A DNA stretch of 64,000 bases from Semisulcospira habei (GCA_036245525.1 BTPG01000003.1:162120760-162184759), one strand, 5' to 3'; shown: positions 44,097 to 59,460, counted from the first letter of the stretch. Program-made: numbers and translations. Notes: generated by a model not told the origin, from the sequence alone.

Positions 44097-45375
44097 TCGA
44101 GTGAGGAGGGGAGCAGATGTCGCCTCAGACCACCATCTGCTTACCTTAAGAATGAAGCTCAAGCTAAAGAAAAGCCGCACAGAGACAACAAGAAGACAGC
44201 GCTATAATGTAGGCCTCCTGAGAGAAACTGGAGTTAGAGAAGAGTTCAAACTGGTGCTGTCCAACCGGTTTCAAGCGCTACAGGAGCTGGTAAATGAAGA
44301 GGAGGCGGTCACCATAGAGCAGCAGTGGAAGGCAGTTAGAGAGGCGCTGACCTCAACCTGCAAAGACACTGTAGGGTTCAGGAAACACCATCACAAGGAC
44401 TGGCTGTCGGCACAGACCTTGAAGAAGATAGAAGTGAGGAAGCAGAAGAAAGCAGTTGTCAACAACAGTCGCACGAGAGCAGCCAAAGTAAGGGCACAGG
44501 GGGAATACTCAGAAGCCAACCGCGAGGTGAAGAGGAGTATCAGGGCAGACAAGAGGGCCTACACAGACAGCCTGGCAGCAGAGGCAGAAAAGGCAGCAGG
44601 CAGCGGCAACATGAAACAGCTCTACGACATTACCAGAAGATTGTCAGGCAAGTATGGCCATACAGAAAGACCAGTAAAAGACAAAGAAGGCAAGCCTATT
44701 GCAGACAGAGCAGACCAACTCGACAGATGGGCCGAGTATTTTGAAGAGTTACTGGACAGACCTAGCCCACCCGACCCCCCAGACATCCAGCCGGCAGAGA
44801 CCGACCTACCCATCAGCTGTGACAGACCCAGCCGGGAAGAGATCAGAAGAGCAGTGGCATTTTTGAAGAACGGCAAAGCAGCAGGCCCAGATGGCATCCC
44901 AGCGGAGTCTCTGAAAGCAGACCTAGAGAAAACAGTGGAGATGCTGTACCCGCTGTTTGGAAAGATCTGGGAAGAGGAGGTGATGCCGGCTGACTGGAAG
45001 GAGGGGTACCTAATCAAGCTTCCCAAGAAAGGCGACCTCAGCAAGTGTTCCAACTACAGAGGAATCACCTTGCTGTCAGTACCAGGAAAGGTCTTCAACA
45101 GGATCATCCTGGAGAGAATGAAGAGCTCCGTTGACCCCCAGCTGAGAGACCAGCAAGCAGGATTCAGGAAGAACCGATCATGTACAGACCAGATCGCCAC
45201 TCTCCGCATCATCGTGGAACAGTCTCTGGAGTGGAGCTCCCCGCTGTACGTCAACTTTGTGGATTATGAGAAAGCATTTGACAGTGTGGACCGAGAGACT
45301 CTGTGGAAACTCCTACGACACTACGGTGTACCCGCAAAGCTCGTCCGCCTGATCAAGAGCAGCTACATGTCGCGT
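44097..45375 (+). pseudogene. LINE 2 endonuclease end and RT, first part
   Basis: After the SINE, GADVASDHHLLTLRMKLKLK closes the endonuclease (SDHH motif). The RT then shows FLKNGKAAGPDGIPAESLK, SNYRGITLLSVPGKVFN, QAGFRKNRSCTDQI and FVDYEKAFDSVD (motif A). The frame is lost after LVRLIKSSYM, where about ten bases seem to be missing before RVIHEG. The open frame's ATG at 44092 lies inside the SINE and is not a natural start. Confidence 0.9.
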
Positions 45376-45950
45376 GATCCACGAAGGGCAGTTCACCAGG
45401 GAGCTCCAGGTCAAAACTGGTGTCAGGCAGGGGTGTCTGCTGTCTCCGTTCCTCTTCCTACTGGCCATAGACTGGGTCGTGAAGATGACCACAGAGCACA
45501 GACGAAGTGGAATACAGTGGACACTGTGGACACAGCTTGACGACCTCGATTTTGCAGACGACTTGGCATTACTGTCCCACACTCATCAACAAGTGCAGGA
45601 CAAGACCACGAGGCTTGCTGACATCTCGTCCCAAGTGGACCTCACCATTCACAAACAGAAAACAAAGACAATGAGTCTGAACGCAACCAGGGAAGAACCA
45701 GTCTTGCTTGCTGGCACCCCATGGGAGGAGGTGGAGTCCTTCACCTATCTCGGGAGCATCATAGACAAAAAAGGCGGCACTGATGCAGATGTCAGAGCAC
45801 GAATCGGTAAAGCCAGAGCAGCCTTTCTCCAGTTGAAAAAAGTGTGGAGTTCCAGAGAGCTGTCACAACACACCAAAGTCCGGATTTTCAACTCCAATGT
45901 AAAAGCAGTTCTCCTATATGGAGCAGAGACTTGGAGGTTGACAAAAAACC
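45374..45950 (+). pseudogene. LINE 2 RT, second part
   Basis: Continues in another frame with HEGQFTRELQVKTGVRQGCL (motif B), LDDLDFADDLALLSHTHQQV (catalytic FADD) and FTYLGSIIDKKGGTDADV. It is lost at 45941-45946, where a run of six A replaces the five that would keep the frame. Confidence 0.9.
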
Positions 45951-46337
45951 ACAGTCAACAGAGTACAGACCTTCATGAACAGTTTCCTTAGAAGAATTTT
46001 GAAAATCCACTGGCCAGAGAAGATCAGCAACGTCAGACTCTGGGAGAGAACAGAGCAGATAACAGCAGAGAATGAAATTGGGCGAAGAAGATGGGGATGG
46101 ATCGGTCACAGTCTGAGAAAGCCAGTTTCCAGCATCAATAGGCAGGCATTGTCATGGAACCCCCAGGGAAAGAGGAAAAGAGGTAGGCCGAGAAACTCCT
46201 GGCGTCGAGACCTCCAAGCAGACATCAAGAGACTGGGAACCACCTGGAGTAGAATCGAAGGAGAAGCACAGGACAGGAGCTGCTGGAGGTCTCTCGTCGA
46301 CGGCCTATACCCGGGTAGGGGTGACAGGCGTAAGTAA
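45951..46337 (+). pseudogene. LINE 2 C-terminal part
   Basis: The third frame reads FLRRILKIHWPEKISN, RRWGWIGHSLRKP and KRKRGRPRNSWRRDLQADIK, then SLVDGLYPGRGDRRK and a stop at 46335-46337. The W-x-GH-x-LR and GRP..WRRD segments are the usual C-terminus of RTE-like reverse transcriptases. The stop lies inside the first unit of the (GTAA)n tail. Confidence 0.9.
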
Positions 46338-46485
46338 GTAAGTGTTATAGAGCTGGTCGATTACGATCATCCTATTCCTGTGCCTTGGATAATTCATGCC
46401 TCTTGCACATGTACGGGGCGGCGGAGGAAGTGAGTACAGACCGCATGCTCCACTTTCCAATCGCAGTAGGACAAAATTGCGAGCG

Positions 46486-46751
<266 letters not shown>

Positions 46752-46833
<82 letters not shown>
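46752..46833. repeat. (GA)n, about 80 bp
   Basis: A perfect GA array immediately before an (ATTC)n run and SINE-J copy 3. Confidence 0.95.
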
Positions 46834-47763
<930 letters not shown>

Positions 47764-48151
47764 AATGAATCTTTATTTTCCAAGGATAAAAAGATTTAGG
47801 TCTGAAGACCTTTCTTCCATCTTGTCCTTGCTAAACTACTTACACACCCACTCACGGGGCCGCACGCACTGACACACGATAAGCGCCCAACAAGGCGAGT
47901 CATACTGGCTGCCCCCCCTCGATCAGCTGCCGCTCGAAGGTGACAGCAGGGATACAGCCAGTGTGTACATATGGCGATCATATACAAAAACATCAAACAC
48001 ATTTAATACACATAATGAGATATACATGCGCTACCATCTAACAAGTGTACCATAAGATTAAAAAATAAATAAATAAATAAATAAAAAATTTAAAAAACAA
48101 CAATCAGATAGACAAATTCAAAATACCACGTCATTCTAAAACAAAAGCAGT

Positions 48152-50278
48152 TTACGATTGCATTTGTAGCAAATGCTGATGAAGCCGTGTCTTGAAAGCA
48201 TTTATGGTCGTGATAGATTTTATTTCTTTTGGAAGTAAATTCCATTCTTTGGCTGCTGAATATGACAAGGCCGATTTAAAATTGTCAAGGCGGGGCCTAG
48301 GCACTACCAGGTCGTTCCTCAGTGTCGGGTACGGAGTGTGAGGAGCCTTAAAGAGAGCAGCGAGATATCCAGGTGATTTTGAAAGTGTGATCTTACGCAT
48401 AAATACACATTTATTGAATAAAAAGTGCTTACGAAGGGGCAACATATTTAATTTTGTTAGTTTATCGTCGGTAGTCAAAGGGGTGTGGGAATCTTTTAGG
48501 ATAAGCTTTGCCGCACGTCTATGGATTGATTGTACATTGCTTAGCGTCCCGACAGCAACAAGGCTTTCTCAGGACGTGCCTGCACTGCTTGTGAAAAAAA
48601 CAAAAAAACAAACCAGAACATTGAATGCATGTCGCCAGCCGGTCAAATACATTAAATAAACCTAACACATGGGGCCTAAATAAAGCTAAGACCATTTAGC
48701 AACACACATCCAATATCAAGAGCTACAGGCAGTGCAGACAGTAGGGAGAGTTTTAAAAAGGCAAATACAGGTGAATGGACAAAGGGTAGACAGAAACATG
48801 CCCCAGAATAGAGAGAAAAACCCACCCTGTGGGGCTGACCAGGGTGACCCTGGGAACTAAAAAATACCTAACCCCACCCAAGTCCCCCAGGGCAGACCCG
48901 GGTGGGGGCGCACGTCTATGGAGTGAATTTATTCTTTTTAAAGAAATATCGCTGCATCCATCCCATACTGTCGATGCGTAATCTAGATGGGATTTTATGT
49001 GTGCATTATAAAACAACTGCCTGGTTGAAACGTCGGTGAATAGAACTAGTCTAGATAACAAATATAGATTTTTTGACAAAACCTTACAAATAGAATCAGT
49101 ATGCGAGTGCCAACTGAGCTGGTCGTCTACAGTGACACCAAGCAAACGATGTTTTCTAACTTGCGCTATTGGTTGCTGTTCAAGGTAAAGTTTGAGTGGC
49201 GGCGGGCTCAGCTGATGCTTTTGCCTTGTTGTCACAAGCATACATTCCGTCTTTGATGGATTTGGAATCATGGAATTAGTCTGGCACCAATCAAAGACTT
49301 CATTTATTGTTTGCTGGAGTGAACTAGTGATTGTGGGCACGTCTGGCGCAGACACATCCAAAGTTACATCATCTGCAAATAAGCTACTGGTAACGTCGGG
49401 CTGTGAGATATGTAAAGGTAAGTCATTTATGTAAAGTGTGAACAATAAAGGCCCGAGAATAGATCCCTGGGGCACGCCATGCATAATCAGCCCCTCAGAG
49501 GATGATTTGCCATTTACGCTGACATACTGTCGTCGGCCTTCAAGGTAGGATTTAAAAAAGGATACAGCTCGGTCACTTACGCGGTAGACTGAGAGTTTTT
49601 CGGTAAGGAGGGTATGGTTAACTAAGTCGAAGGCTTTGGTAAAGTCTAAAAAGACCACTCCAGTCAACAGTGCTTTATTTATTGATGTGAGCCAACGATC
49701 CGTTAAATGTGAGAGAGCTGTTTGACAAGAGTGCCGCGGGCGAAATCCTGACTGTAAGGGATGAATAAGGTCGTGTGTGTCAAGAAAGTGCTGTAAGTGT
49801 TTGTGTATGTGCTTTTCTATGGGTTTTGAAAGTGAAGACAAGATAGAAATTGGCCTGAATTTATTGGGATCTGTAAGATCTTTGTTCTTAGAAAGCGGAA
49901 TAACTTTGGCTTTTTTCAAATCAAGAGGGGAATTCGCCACGCTCGATACAACGGTTGTAGATGTACGTTAAAGATTCTACTATGAAAGGTAGTGATAGTT
50001 TTAACACAGCAGTACTAATTTCATCATGTCCTGAAGTGCGCTTACTTTTGAGACATTCAATCGCTTTACCGACATCGTGCACTGTCATGCAAGGTATGTG
50101 GAAAGATGAACGAGAAGAAAGTTTGCCATCACAATATTTGACAAGGATTGGGGATACAAACGGTGCCTTAGACGTAGTGTTTTGCAGCAACGACTGGGCG
50201 GCAGAAAGAAAATGATTATTAAAAGTGTCTGCAGAAATAGAGGTATGTGTAGGGCTATAGTTAGATTTTGTAAGGGCA

Positions 50279-50280
<2 letters not shown>
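48152..50280 (-). pseudogene. LINE 3 reverse transcriptase
   Basis: In order from the 5' side: [20 protein letters not shown], then after a frame change near 49935 KVIPLSKNKDLTDPNKFRPI, HPLQSGFRPRHSCQTAL and VVFLDFTKAFDLVNHTLL (motif A). MHGVPQGSILGPLLFTLYIN (motif B) and SSLFADDVTLDVSAP (catalytic FADD) follow. KHRLLGVTVDDQLSWHSHTD and IKSHLDYASTVWDGCSDI come next, and the SINE interrupts at HRRA. The terminal part RPRLDNFKSALSYSAAKEWN reaches a stop at 48152. The FxDF..AFD, PQGS and FADD set places it in the CR1/Jockey group. Confidence 0.9.
48525..48908 (-). mobile_element. SINE-J copy 5 inside LINE 3, with target duplication
   Basis: A full-length copy from ATTGATTGTACATTGCTTAG to GGCAGACCCGGGTGGGGG. 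It is flanked by CGCACGTCTATGG at 48512-48524 and 48909-48921. It is good evidence that SINE-J moves by target-primed retrotransposition. Confidence 0.95.

Positions 50281-50281
<1 letters not shown>

Positions 50282-50350
<69 letters not shown>
50282..50350. repeat. (GA)n before SINE-J copy 6
   Basis: It truncates LINE 3 at its 5' side in unit 1. The corresponding tracts in units 2 and 3 are 51193-51289 and 52079-52171. Confidence 0.95.
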
Positions 50351-50353
<3 letters not shown>

Positions 50354-50731
50354 ATTGTGATTGTGCATTGCTTAACGTCCCGACAGCAACAAGGCTTTCT
50401 CAGGACGTGCCTGCACTGCTTGTGAAAAAAAAAACTGAACAGAAATTGAATGTATGTCGCCAGCCGGTCAAATACATTAAATAAACCTACAACATGGGGC
50501 CTAAATAAAGCTAAGACCATTTAGCAACACACATCCAACATCAAGAGCTACAGGCAGTGCAGACAGTTGGGAGAGTTTTAAAAAAGACAAATACAGGTGA
50601 ATGGACCAAGGGTAGACAGAAACACATGCCCCAGAATAGAAAGGAAACCCACCCTGTGGGGCTGACCAGGGTGACCCTGGGAACTAAAAAGAACCTAACC
50701 CCACCCAAGTCCCCCAGGGCAGACCCGGGTG

Positions 50732-50735
<4 letters not shown>
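50351..50735 (-). mobile_element. SINE-J copy 6 (unit 1)
   Basis: TTGATTGTGATTGTGCATTG to GCAGACCCGGGTGGGGT. It has (GA)n on both sides. The unusual ATTGTGATTGTGCATTGC start is shared only with copy 7, confirming that the two arose by duplication and not by separate insertion. Confidence 0.9.
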
Positions 50736-50948
<213 letters not shown>

Positions 50949-51189
50949 GCGCTTACTTTTGAGACATTCAATCGCTTTACCGACATCGTGCACTGTCATG
51001 CAAGGTATGTGGAAAGATGAACGAGAAGAAAGTTTGCCATCACAATATTTGACAAGGATTGGGGATACAAACGGTGCCTTAGACGTAGTGTTTTGCAGCA
51101 ACGACTGGGCGGCAGAAATAAAATGATTATTAAAAGTGTCTGCAGAAATAGAGGTATGTGTAGGGCTATAGTTAGATTTTGTAAGGGCA

Positions 51190-51833
<644 letters not shown>

Positions 51834-52074
51834 GCGCTTACTTTTGAGACATTCAATCGCTTTACCGACATCGTGCACTGTCATGCAAGGTATGTGGAAA
51901 GATGAACGAGAAGAAAGTTTGCCATCACAATATTTGACAAGGATTGGGGATACAAACGGTGCCTTAGACGTAGTGTTTTGCAGCAACGACTGGGCGGCAG
52001 AAAGAAAATGATTATTAAAAGTGTCTGCAGAAATATAGGTATGTGTAGGGCTATAGTTAGATTTTGTAAGGGCA

Positions 52075-52168
<94 letters not shown>

Positions 52169-52171
52169 AGA

Positions 52172-52225
52172 TTGATTGTACATTGCTTAACGTCCCGACA
52201 GCAACAAGGCTTTCTCAGGACGTGC
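52172..52225 (-). mobile_element. SINE-J copy 8, truncated (unit 3)
   Basis: Only ATTGATTGTACATTGCTTAA through CTTTCTCAGGACGTGC remains, then (GA)n. The rest of the SINE is deleted. Confidence 0.85.
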
Positions 52226-52245
52226 GAGAGAGAGAGAGAGAGAGA

Positions 52246-52720
<475 letters not shown>

Positions 52721-52776
52721 CTGCACATATTAAAAACAACATGTACCGTACAAAAGGAGACGAATTTAGGGATAAA

Positions 52777-53778
52777 GAAAACAAGAAAGGCAAAGCCCTT
52801 ATGGCTCACGTGTATGACCGATCCACACATGTGACAATAAATAAAGGGTTGTCGTCTTCTGCACCAACAAAATCCATGTTTTCTCAAAATGTAATCAGTT
52901 ATCACACATCTGTCAAACCCCCTTGACCTTTGCGATGAGTCGACTAAATCAGTATACATAGGAAGGTCTTATCACCAGCTACCATTGTGCCAAATTTGAT
53001 TGAAAAGTTTGCAAAAAATGTTGATAATAACTACAATTCTATCAACAATTGGCATGTATTACATATTTGCCGACCTCTTGTGACCCTTGATCTTTTCCAA
53101 TGGGTCATCCAAATTAGTATGCATAGATAAGGTATCAGGTATCTCTGTACCAAGTATGGGTTTGAAGTTGTGAATAATTGAGAAAAAACATTTCTTGTCA
53201 AAATATGGCTATTTTTTTACATATTTCCTGAGCTCTAGTGACCCTTGTCTTTTCAGAGGGGTCATCCAAATTAGTATGCATAGGTAGGTCTTACCATCAG
53301 GTATCTCTGTACCAAAATTGGGTTTGAAGTTGTGAATAGTATTGAGGAAAACCATCTTTTGTCAAAATATAGCTATTTTGGACCTATTTCCTGAGATTTT
53401 GTGATCCTTGACCTTTCCGAGAGATCAACCAAATTAGTATGTATAGAAAGGTCTTACCATCAAGTATCTTTGTACCAAGTTTGGGTTTGAAGTTGTAAAT
53501 AGTATTTGAGAAAAAATAAATTATGTCACAATATAGCTATTTTTCATATATTCCCTGATCCCCTGTGACCTTGACCTTTGTGACAATTCACTGAAATTGG
53601 TATATTTAGAAAAGGTCTTGCCACAAAGTATCATTGGGCCAAGTTTGAAGACTGTAGCTTGAATAATCTCCGAAAAAATGCCAACGTTAAAGTTTACCAC
53701 GGACGACGGCGGACGGACGCCGGACGGACGACCACTGGCCCAGAACACACTCACTTTGCTTCGCACGAGAGCCAAAAA
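52777..53778 (+). repeat. Repeat of about 160-bp monomers, copy 2
   Basis: Same orientation and order as 26948-27939, from AAGAAAGGCAAAGCCCTTAT to GGACGGACGACCACTGGC and CACGAGAGCCAAAAAC. Small indels distinguish it. The GTGACC(C)TTGACC-type motif recurs per monomer, though some are altered (for example GTGACCCTTGATC near 53082). Confidence 0.85.
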
Positions 53779-54394
53779 CAAACACACCGGTAAATGAACA
53801 AAACAAATGACTTAAAGCAGCAGAAATATGTCCAAGAGCAATATTTCTAAAATGAGTTACCTCACAAATGACGACCAAAACAGATTAGTACATTGAAGGC
53901 GTCTTGGATTTAAAGAAAAGGACACAACAGCACTACATAAACAAATAAAGACAAGCCAGGATGAACCATAACCCACAAAATCCCTTCTACACGAGACCTG
54001 TCCTCGCTGTCAAAGGTCTACCTCTTGTCTTTGACCTGATTCTGATGTTGAATTATCTCCTATTGAAAAAGTCTCGCAGATCTGCCAATGCGTCAGTGAG
54101 TTCTATAAAGGGCACAGGACATATGCGTCATTGATTTTGTCAAACGTCATTTGTCATGACGTAATTTTTAGTTTTTACGTAATTTTATATTGTATGTGAT
54201 ATGAGTTTCACTTTAACTTCATAGGCTTGAGAAAATGGTGACAAAACTAGAACTTCACGGTACAATTTCAGTCATGCTATAATTTGTGTGAAAGGAGGTT
54301 GACTTTACCTAGCTACATGATGTACAAAGTACACGGGTCACCTGCACGCTCTTCTGAAAGCGCGTCGATATCGTACATGTTAGCGCGCTCCAAA

Positions 54395-54461
54395 CATCTC
54401 CAAGAGGCATAGATCCTCATGCGCTCTCCGAGCGCATGAGGATCTATTCCTCCTGGAGATG
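54395..54461. mobile_element. Pal-D/Pal-C core inside the 1.3 kb repeat
   Basis: CATCTCCAAGAGGCATAGAT, then CCTCATGCGCT, mirrors AGCGCATGAGGATCTATTCC and TCCTGGAGATG, around CTCCG. It is a further shell context for the same core. Confidence 0.8.
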
Positions 54462-54481
54462 CGCGCATGTTTGTGTGTGCG

Positions 54482-54488
<7 letters not shown>

Positions 54489-54568
<80 letters not shown>
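54489..54568. repeat. (GT)n(GA)n microsatellite
   Basis: A GT array (from 54476) passes into about 65 bp of GA. Confidence 0.95.
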
Positions 54569-54573
<5 letters not shown>

Positions 54574-55005
54574 GTCATATTTCGAGTATTATGTCAGTGT
54601 CTGCGTGGTGAAGGAGTTGCCTCTTTTACGTCACCGCCACTGTCTGGCTTTCTCTAGAAGTAAAGGTTTTTTTTAGTGTTTTAATTCTTTTCTGAAAAGA
54701 ATTAATTTTTACTAAAGAATTTGAAAGGATACAAAGCTGGCTAACGAACTCATCCAATGTCTTTCTGCAAACTAGCTATATGCAAAAGTTCAAGTAAATA
54801 TGTTAAAAATTACGGACTCTAATCTGGGTCAACCGACTTCCTATAAATGGTTGTTTATGTCTTCAATGAGACAATCAATTACAATATGCTCGGAGGCGCT
54901 GCTCTCTTAGCCACCCACTTAAGAAAGTATTTCAGTCGCCAAGTTTCAAGCTTGTTTGTACAGAAATAGCGGATATTGTCTTATTTACATACATACGCAC
55001 ATACA

Positions 55006-55092
55006 TATATATATACATACATACATACATACATACATACATACATACATACATACATACATACATACATACATACATACATACATACATAC
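55006..55092. repeat. (CATA)n, about 87 bp
   Basis: A near-perfect ATAC tetranucleotide array that yields TYIHTYIH-type frames. Confidence 0.97.
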
Positions 55093-55444
55093 GCACATAC
55101 GGCGCTTCCCTCCAAATGTACGTTCAACAGCGAGGATAGCGTAACTAGACATGACGTAATTTTTATCTTGTTACTTCAATTGTTAGAGGTTTAGCCTGCC
55201 CGCCTTTGACATCATGGACATGCTATTAAATTCGCCCCACCGCGACCCGTCCTAAAAACCTTCTATAAATATAAGGGACTTAAAAGCAAACAAATATTAA
55301 CAGCTCACAAACAAACAAACCAACACATGACACTTCATGCAGTTACTCACGTGTCCGATGATCAGAACGAACTTACCTGAAACAAAACAAAAGGGAAAAC
55401 AATCATTATTATGATAGCATACTTTGATGAAACTAACATTACAA

Positions 55445-55704
55445 TTAACCCCGTCACTGCCAGAGACCACGAAAGAAATATTTTAAGTGCTTCTCAGACA
55501 AAACGTCCCATAATCGTTCAGCGTGAAAATCAAAGATATGATTGAGGCCAGCAAGAGGCATTGATCCTCATGAGTCCCCGCAACTGCGGGGGCTCATGAG
55601 GATTAATGCCTCTTGCATTTGCCGCCACTGCGGGGGCTCATGAAAATATATGCCTCTTACAATTGGGGTCGTATTCGTCGTTTTCCCACAGGGAAGTGGT
55701 TTAT
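55445..55704. mobile_element. Pal-C MITE with duplicated core half
   Basis: TTAACCCCGTCACTGCCAG starts the element. A perfect core (AGAGGCATTGATCCTCATGA ... TTAATGCCTCTTGC) is followed by an extra right half (CTGCGGGGGCTCATGAAAAT then ATGCCTCTTAC). The right shell is worn (CACAGGGAAGTGGTTTA). Confidence 0.8.
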
Positions 55705-55835
55705 TACTCCGTGTGACCACGTGTCACGTACATGATCGCGTCTCGGCACTATATGCAAGTATCTTGAGCACGACAATCTTTGGTTAAAAAAAAGAAAAGA
55801 AAGACTGAAAAACAATACGTCCGTTCGCTCGCTCT

Positions 55836-55845
55836 GTGTGTGTGT

Positions 55846-55878
<33 letters not shown>

Positions 55879-55883
55879 CGTGC

Positions 55884-55959
<76 letters not shown>
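55836..55959. repeat. (GT)n then (GA)n
   Basis: GT with GCGT interruptions for about 105 bp, then about 18 bp GA touching SINE-J copy 9. Confidence 0.95.
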
Positions 55960-56756
<797 letters not shown>

Positions 56757-56759
56757 GAG

Positions 56760-56842
<83 letters not shown>
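56757..56842. repeat. (GA)n, about 85 bp
   Basis: A GA array with one AAA interruption, directly after SINE-J copy 10. Confidence 0.95.
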
Positions 56843-57125
56843 TTAATGAGATGCAGTGTATACTTTTCACCGAGACACCCGCAATTACGCTACCAGAGTT
56901 GCCTTCTGCCCGGAAAGGGCCGTGCAGTCAATTAATTATCCATCCAGGGTCCGATAACATGAATCAGTTCGCAAACTAATCGCTCAGCTATGATATATAG
57001 ACTAAATCGCAGACAGCCCGGCGCGCAAAGAAGACAAGAAGACCTTGGAGACGAAAGTTCCCTACTGGTGGTGAAGCTGAAGACGTCAAGATCACATATC
57101 TAGAGGAGGTCTCTGTCAGGATCTC

Positions 57126-57381
57126 ATTATCCATTCAGCCCTACACACTAAATAGTATATGGATCGACCGTGATAGTTCGTGGATGGTGCAGGAATAGCC
57201 TGGCGCTTTGAGGCGCGAAGCTATTCCTGCACCACCCCCGAACTATCATGGTTGAGCTGTTTTCGAAAGCGTAGTACTGATCTGGTCTTCAGAGAACAAC
57301 TCCCACTGACGTTGAGAATTGCGCTCTTGTTCTCGCAAACCAAATAGGTGAGGCGCTGGATCTTAGTGTTTAATGTGTTAA
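57126..57381. mobile_element. Pal-E MITE (A-type core)
   Basis: ATTATCCATTCAGCCC starts it. The arms GGATCGACCGTGATAGTTCG and CGAACTATCATGGTTGAGC flank GGTGCAGGAATAGC and its complement. The right end is near GTTTAATGTGTTAA (57381). Confidence 0.65.
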
Positions 57382-57545
57382 CATCGTAAACAAATTATTC
57401 AAGCAAACTTCCAGCCTCATACAACGAGGCCGGATCTTGACTTGAATCATCAGAGGTTTCAGGTGTGCATTCTATGAATCTGCCACCGTTGTATGCAATC
57501 TTGCACTAAATCGTACGGGATGTTTAAAAGTTATTATTTTCCATA

Positions 57546-57824
57546 CCCAGTAAGCAAAAGGTATTCGGGCCGACCATCCTGGCCAAACTAAGGCCGACTG
57601 ACGTTGTCAGGTGGACTTGAAGGGGTGATTAGCTTCCGCTATCCATTGTTTCGTTGGACTTTGGTATCGCAAGAAGAGAACTTTTAAAAAAAAATTATTA
57701 ATTCTGGTCGCTGGTCACTCTGATGGTGTGTATTTGCCAGCGCAATAGGATGTACACAGCTAATTTTGTCCCAGTGCGAAAAAAAAACCGTCTGGCCGAC
57801 CCGAGGGCCTTTCGCGCATTTGGG
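57546..57824. mobile_element. Pal-G element with expanded middle
   Basis: CCCAGTAAGCAAAAGGTATT then CGGGCCGACC on the left and GGCCGACCCGAGGGCC then TTTCGCGCATTTGGG on the right. About 200 bp between the arms is unlike other copies. It could be an insertion or a longer progenitor. Confidence 0.55.
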
Positions 57825-58160
57825 TCACAGCGACACTTTATGTCCCTTCACAAAATTGGTTCACCGCCAACGGGAATGTGTTTACAAGGCACAAATCAAA
57901 TCGACAACGCAGTAGGCGTGCGGTGAAATACATTGGGCAGATTAAATTTCAAGCGGGAACGCGGAGATGTCTCTTTTGGAGGGATAGAGACCTCGGACTA
58001 GTTTGATGTCCGATTTTGACGTTTTTTGGGAAGATATTCAAATTCATGGATACAGGACAAGACTGCAAGCAAAAAGAACAACAAAAAAAATCAATGTACG
58101 CACTATTCTATGTCTAATTTCACACTTTCAAAGTTGGCGCTGTGAAAGCTAATCCAAAGC

Positions 58161-58384
58161 TTAACCCTTATCATTCGGAATACACCAGTGTGTGAAATAC
58201 GTTTTACTAAAATAGTTCAAGGGTAGTGCCAAAATAGCTTGGCGCCTCTAGGCGCTAAGCTATTCTGGAACCACCCTTGAACTAAAGCCATTGGTCTATA
58301 TCCTTATCTGTAAGTACTATAATGTGGCGTGCATATGTCAGTGTTCAAATTTGAATCTTTTAGTCTCAGTATGATAGGGGTTAA
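58161..58384. mobile_element. Pal-F MITE
   Basis: TTAACCCTTATCATTCGG to AGTATGATAGGGGTTAA, TTAA intact on both sides, 224 bp. The shell and core are as at 25158. Confidence 0.9.
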
Positions 58385-58727
58385 CGGACATTAATTTTCA
58401 CGAGTACAACAAGGGTACTATCAAGCGACGGTGAACTCCTTTAGCCCTCATGCCTATACTTTCACAAATTCTTCTAAGACATGTCTCCTCAACGCAGAGC
58501 CCTAAAAAAGAAATTGTTAAATGGTTGAATTGGCTTTGAATACAATATACTGCTTCCGAAACTTGATCAATCGACCATCATAGACCATGCTATTCTGGCA
58601 CCACATTACGATTTTGAACAACCATTGTCGACCCTCTCTTGCACAAAGGTTAAATGGATTACTAGCTGGTGGCATTTTGAATGTGAGATAAAGACCCCCC
58701 ATCGCGTTTTTTTCCGCGTGTCATTGT

Positions 58728-58830
58728 TACCCGAGGCGCCAACCCATCCTGGCACCACCCGGGCCTTGAACTCATTGTTACCTGAGGCGCCAACCCATCC
58801 TGGCACCACCCTTGAACTATCATACTCGAT
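58728..58830. repeat. Tandem Pal-E half-cores
   Basis: CATTGTTACCCGAGGCGCCA, then ACCCATCCTGGCACCACCC, is repeated about 56 bp later. The second copy leads into CTTGAACTATCATACTCGAT, the right arm of Pal-E. Only right-half sequence is present. Confidence 0.6.
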
Positions 58831-58868
58831 CACTCACCTACGTTACTGTGCCATGACAAAATAAGTTA

Positions 58869-59076
58869 TTAACCCATTCAGCCCTGACACCCTACAGCAG
58901 AAGACCATGATAATTCAAGGGCAGTGCCAGATTAGCTTGGCGCCCGGACAGGCGCCAAGCTAATCTGGCACTGCCCTTGAATTATCATGCTCGATCCATC
59001 TCCTGCAACTGGTGCATAGTCATTAGATGACGCCTCCAAAATTTGGGTGATACGGTCGTCGGGCTGAATGAGTTAA
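58869..59076. mobile_element. Pal-E MITE
   Basis: TTAACCCATTCAGCCCTGAC to CGTCGGGCTGAATGAGTTAA, TTAA intact. The arms ACCATGATAATTCAAGGGC and GCCCTTGAATTATCATGC enclose AGTGCCAGATTAGCTTGGCG and its complement. Confidence 0.9.
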
Positions 59077-59228
59077 GTGGCAACATTAATCTTAAACGTG
59101 AGACGTATATATCCAGTATGTCTAGTTGACAGCTTTCCTTACACCAAGTTTACTTTTCATACGCGTGACCACTGGCCATTAGAGGCCATATTTCAACACA
59201 GAACGGTTATCTTCGTCGAACAGTGGAT

Positions 59229-59321
59229 GTAAACCCTTTGCGTGTCGGTTGCGGTTTTAGTCGCGATGATTCCTGTAGGAATCATCGCGACTAAAACAGC
59301 TACCGACACGCAAAGTGTTAA
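59229..59321. mobile_element. Pal-A MITE
   Basis: GTAAACCCTTTGCGTGTCGG to CCGACACGCAAAGTGTTAA. The arms TAGTCGCGATGATTCCTG and TAGGAATCATCGCGACTA are perfect. The left TTAA is mutated to GTAA. Confidence 0.85.
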
Positions 59322-59460
59322 TGCGGCTCAAAGGAACTTCCCGCACTTGCAGATACTTAGACCAGCAGACGATCCCTCCCGCGAGTATCGTACATCTCCG
59401 CCTAAATTCCATGATTTAGTTAGAGTGGCGCCGTTACAAGCCAAAACTCGTACGGAACAG

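Larger units (their letters stand above)
43310..46341 (+). mobile_element. LINE 2 (RTE-like), 5'-truncated, SINE-interrupted
   Basis: A plus-strand LINE flanked by a 12-bp target duplication GTGTTATAGAGC (43298-43309 and 46342-46353). Its 3' end is a (GTAA)n tail (CGTAAGTAAGTAAG) with no poly-A, which fits the simple-repeat tails of RTE-group elements (clade is inference). The endonuclease N-terminus is missing. SINE-J (43841-44096) has inserted into the endonuclease. Two further frameshifts disrupt the RT. Confidence 0.9.
53960..55300 (-). repeat. 1.3 kb dispersed repeat, inverted copy
   Basis: Reverse complement of 4945-6225. This copy keeps the complete central palindrome (54395-54461). 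It has a (GT)n(GA)n tract (54476-54568) where the other has (TC)n, and a (CATA)n tract (55006-55092) where the other has a short (GTAT)n. Confidence 0.85.
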
